From the NCBI RefSeq assembly GCF_000210915.2, contig NC_016620.1, positions 1,364,001-1,428,000 of the forward strand: 64,000 bases of DNA, written 5' to 3'. Below the pieces are notes generated by a model. That model had not been told where the DNA came from and did not search any database. It saw only the letters and a program-made list of their open reading frames with translations. How positions within the stretch are numbered: the stretch's first letter is position 1; each line of letters starts with the position of its first letter. The stretch comes from Halobacteriovorax marinus SJ (GTDB taxonomy: Bacteria > Bdellovibrionota > Bacteriovoracia > Bacteriovoracales > Bacteriovoracaceae). Positions 62,054-64,000 of the stretch are shown here, in pieces. Made by a program: the position numbers and the translations under genes.

Positions 62054-62564
62054 ATAGTGCTACAAATAAGTTTTGATCATGAAAATTTGGTCCATTTTGA
62101 GAATGCTCTATGGCCCAATAACTTAAGTCATTTTCTTTTATTACCGCCGTTAAATTCATTCTTAGGTCCTTTGAAAAATCAAAGTTCTCAATCAGCGACA
62201 ATTTATTAATTTCCACTTCTAAAAGATAAGTTGTGCTCTCTCTTTTCTCAGATATATTTAAAATTTCGCATTCACTTTCTTTTAAAGGTGAGCGGTACTG
62301 ATCAAAGTAGAAGCAATTCCACTGCCCGCATGGGGAGAAATTGAATTCATAGTAGTGTCCCGCGCAGTCTCTTAAGAAGAACTCAAAACAAGTTCTCTCC
62401 CATAATCCAATCTCTCTATTTGAGGAAACTCTTGTAGGTAAGCTCGTATTGGAGTTTAACTTTTCTAGTTTAAATTGTAGTAGAATGGAATCATCACTTA
62501 GGCTTGCACTCGCCAGAAGTTCTAGCGAGTGAGCTTTATCAAATGGTTTTAAATTGTAAATCAT
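62052..62564 (-). CDS. DOMON-like domain protein
   Basis: 170-aa beta-rich protein without signal peptide. [33 protein letters not shown] and [14 protein letters not shown] are typical of the DOMON-like/carbohydrate-binding-like families (ligand or haem binding in some relatives). It overlaps the slipin gene by 4 bp and is likely cotranslated, so it may be a soluble partner in the membrane domain (inference). Confidence 0.75.
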   Translation of the reverse strand: MIYNLKPFDKAHSLELLASASLSDDSILLQFKLEKLNSNTSLPTRVSSNREIGLWERTCFEFFLRDCAGHYYEFNFSPCGQWNCFYFDQYRSPLKESECEILNISEKRESTTYLLEVEINKLSLIENFDFSKDLRMNLTAVIKENDLSYWAIEHSQNGPNFHDQNLFVAL

Positions 62565-63307
62565 CTCTTAGATATATTATTTAAGAAGTCTATTGGTAGA
62601 GGGAAGAATGTTGTTGATTTTCCATCTCCTGAAGAGATTTCTTTCATAGTATCTAGGTATCTAAGAATGATTGCATCTTTTTCACTTCCTAGTATAGCAG
62701 CAGCTTCGGCCAACTTCTTAGAAGCCTGTAGCTCTCCATCAGCAGAAATAACTTTCGCTCTCTTATCTCTCTCTGCTTCTGCTTGCTTGGCCATGGCCCT
62801 TTGCATTTCTATTGGAAGGTCGATGGCCTTTACTTCTACCGCAGAAACTTTAATTCCCCATGGCTCTGTTTGGTCATCTAGAATTGTTTGAAGCTTTTGA
62901 TTGATATCTTCTCTTTGTGAGAGAATTTCATCTAATTCAAATTGTCCAATAACTGATCTAAGTGTAGTCTGAGAGATTTGAGCAGTTGCTTGTAAGCTGT
63001 CTTCAACTGCGATAATTGCTTTCTCTGGATTATTTACTCTAAAGTAGACAACACCATTTACTTTTAAAGTTACGTTATCTTTTGAGATAATATCTTGTGA
63101 AGGAATATCCATAGTCACAGTTCTTAGATCAACTCTTCTCATCTTTTCAAGACCAGGAATTAAAATGATAAGTCCAGGTCCTCGTACACCTGAAAAACGT
63201 CCAAGTCTAAAGATAACAGCTCTCTCATATTCGTTGAGAATTTTGACTGTATTAAAGACTAGAATCAGTAGAATAACGATAAAGGGTACAAAGGGCATGA
63301 TATTCAT
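62561..63307 (-). CDS. slipin (SPFH/Band 7 stomatin-like protein)
   Basis: 248-aa SPFH protein: one N-terminal membrane segment ([17 protein letters not shown]), then the Band 7 domain ([34 protein letters not shown]) and a C-terminal coiled coil ([20 protein letters not shown]). Slipins organise membrane microdomains and often pair with an NfeD protein, which is not seen here. Its start region contains a palindrome that touches the ribosome site (63314-63334). Confidence 0.93.
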   Translation of the reverse strand: MNIMPFVPFIVILLILVFNTVKILNEYERAVIFRLGRFSGVRGPGLIILIPGLEKMRRVDLRTVTMDIPSQDIISKDNVTLKVNGVVYFRVNNPEKAIIAVEDSLQATAQISQTTLRSVIGQFELDEILSQREDINQKLQTILDDQTEPWGIKVSAVEVKAIDLPIEMQRAMAKQAEAERDKRAKVISADGELQASKKLAEAAAILGSEKDAIILRYLDTMKEISSGDGKSTTFFPLPIDFLNNISKR

Positions 63308-63313
63308 AATTTC

Positions 63314-63334
63314 TCCAAATTTATAAAATTTGGA
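63314..63334 (-). promoter_or_regulatory. 9-bp palindrome overlapping the slipin ribosome site
   Basis: TCCAAATTT-ATA-AAATTTGGA, perfect 9-bp arms with a 3-bp centre, 6 bp upstream of the slipin ATG. On the minus-strand mRNA the last three bases of the 3' arm (GGA) form the start of GGAG, the Shine-Dalgarno sequence. It may hide the ribosome site or act as an operator. The rest of this 319-bp gap has no other convincing gene or structure. Confidence 0.65.
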
Positions 63335-63626
63335 TCATTTTACCCTGATAAAAATAAGGACTTCAAGAAGATCAGGTACTCGTTGCGTTGCGACTTAAAT
63401 AAAAACCAATTTGACCTAAACTTTACAATATTGTGACAACTCTATGTTTCGTGAATGTAATTATACTTATGAAGGACACTTAGACGCCACTAAGTTAAAA
63501 AATTCTAATTCCCTTCCCCAAATCCCACCTAAATTTTCCCCCCATCTGAGTGTCCTGACCCATTCTGGGTATTGACGTTCTCCTTGTGGATTGAGAAATT
63601 ATTTCTACACACAATCAGGAGCAATA

Positions 63627-64000
63627 ATGAACACACAAGAGTATGTAAAGCTAGCAATTAAAACGGAGTCAACTGACTTTGAATCTATGAATACAAGACT
63701 GCAAGACGATGGACTAAAGAGATTGCTTCATGCAGGGATCGGACTTTCTACGGAAGCCGGCGAATTCTTAGATGCATTAAAGAAACATATTTTCTATGGC
63801 AAAGAACTTGATCGTGTCAATTTAGCAGAGGAGATGGGGGATTTATTTTGGTATCTCGCTATTGTTGCTGATGAGCTCGGTGTAAATATGGATGATGTCA
63901 TGGAGAGAAATATAGAGAAATTAAAGGCCAGGTATGGGGAGAAATTCTCAGAAGAGAAGGCCGAGAATAGAGATCTAAAAAATGAGAGATCAATTCTTGA
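63627..64000 (+). CDS. MazG-like nucleotide pyrophosphohydrolase (3' end cut by window)
   Basis: First ~124 codons of an all-alpha NTP pyrophosphohydrolase. HAGIGLSTEAGEFLDALK holds the first metal-binding E-x3-E pattern, and LAEEMGDLFWYLAIVADE the second E-x2-D pattern, as in MazG/dCTPase-type enzymes. It probably hydrolyses a (d)NTP to the monophosphate and pyrophosphate. Ribosome site AGGAG lies 5 bp before the ATG. The end lies beyond the right edge. Confidence 0.88.
   Translation, partial: MNTQEYVKLAIKTESTDFESMNTRLQDDGLKRLLHAGIGLSTEAGEFLDALKKHIFYGKELDRVNLAEEMGDLFWYLAIVADELGVNMDDVMERNIEKLKARYGEKFSEEKAENRDLKNERSIL

Noticed and set aside
63444-63575. 43-aa plus-strand ORF before the MazG-like gene
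   Set aside because: No ribosome site, C-rich low-complexity content and no coding-like features; kept as non-coding.
1-64000. CRISPR arrays, tRNA/rRNA genes, insertion sequences or prophage
   Set aside because: No regularly spaced repeats, no cloverleaf-like or rRNA-like sequence noticed, and no transposase, integrase or phage structural gene among the coding regions.

Overview
The window is AT-rich (roughly one third G+C by eye), densely coding bacterial chromosome, with genes on both strands, many 1-4 bp stop/start overlaps and several convergent 3' overlaps. The gene content (TIGR02147-type protein, GbsR-type regulator, fused CcoNO oxidase, many large secreted proteins and subtilases with no close family) suggests a marine Bdellovibrionota relative such as Halobacteriovorax/Bacteriovorax. 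That placement is inferred from gene families; there is no rRNA or other marker. I see no tRNA, rRNA, CRISPR array, IS element or prophage.

Layout. 1-7.7 kb (minus): a microaerobic respiration block with an Fnr-like regulator, a cyclic-nucleotide-binding-domain-only protein, a universal stress protein, then ccoI-ccoS-ccoNO-ccoQ-ccoP-ccoG for a cbb3 cytochrome oxidase with fused CcoN-CcoO and a short one-haem CcoP. Two copies of a 17-bp palindrome lie between the regulator and divergent moeA. 9-31.7 kb: mostly poorly characterised envelope or secreted proteins: a poly-Gly lipoprotein, a 1027-aa secreted protein coupled to a subtilase, a CpaF-type ATPase, a Nif3-like protein, a TPR protein, two secreted proteins, and a 1198-aa coiled-coil/repeat protein overlapping a second, small subtilase. 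32-37.7 kb: methyltransferase, MscS channel, RND transporter and a secreted beta-propeller-like protein.

37.8-54.1 kb holds the most interesting system. A plus-strand cassette (CrtI-like oxidoreductase, FabG-like, FabZ-like and FabI-like enzymes) and a minus-strand cassette (GbsR-type regulator, KAS II, acyl carrier protein, second CrtI-like oxidoreductase, OleA, OleB, OleC, OleD) together form an almost complete type II fatty-acid elongation set joined to the whole long-chain olefin pathway. I infer a dedicated pathway for a (poly)unsaturated hydrocarbon. Between the cassettes lie a peroxiredoxin-glutaredoxin hybrid, a secreted protein that looks like a distant paralogue of the 1027-aa protein, and a receiver-like/HD protein.

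54.2-64 kb: a periplasmic binding-like protein, a porin and a histidine kinase interrupted by a frameshift; an orphan PaaZ-like fusion enzyme; a ParB-like protein; a TIGR02147 protein; a DOMON-like/slipin pair; and the start of a MazG-like pyrophosphohydrolase. Cis elements worth attention are two hairpins that overlap the Shine-Dalgarno sequences of their genes (24.15 and 63.31 kb), and a terminator-like hairpin inside the signal-peptide codons of the second subtilase (28.08 kb).
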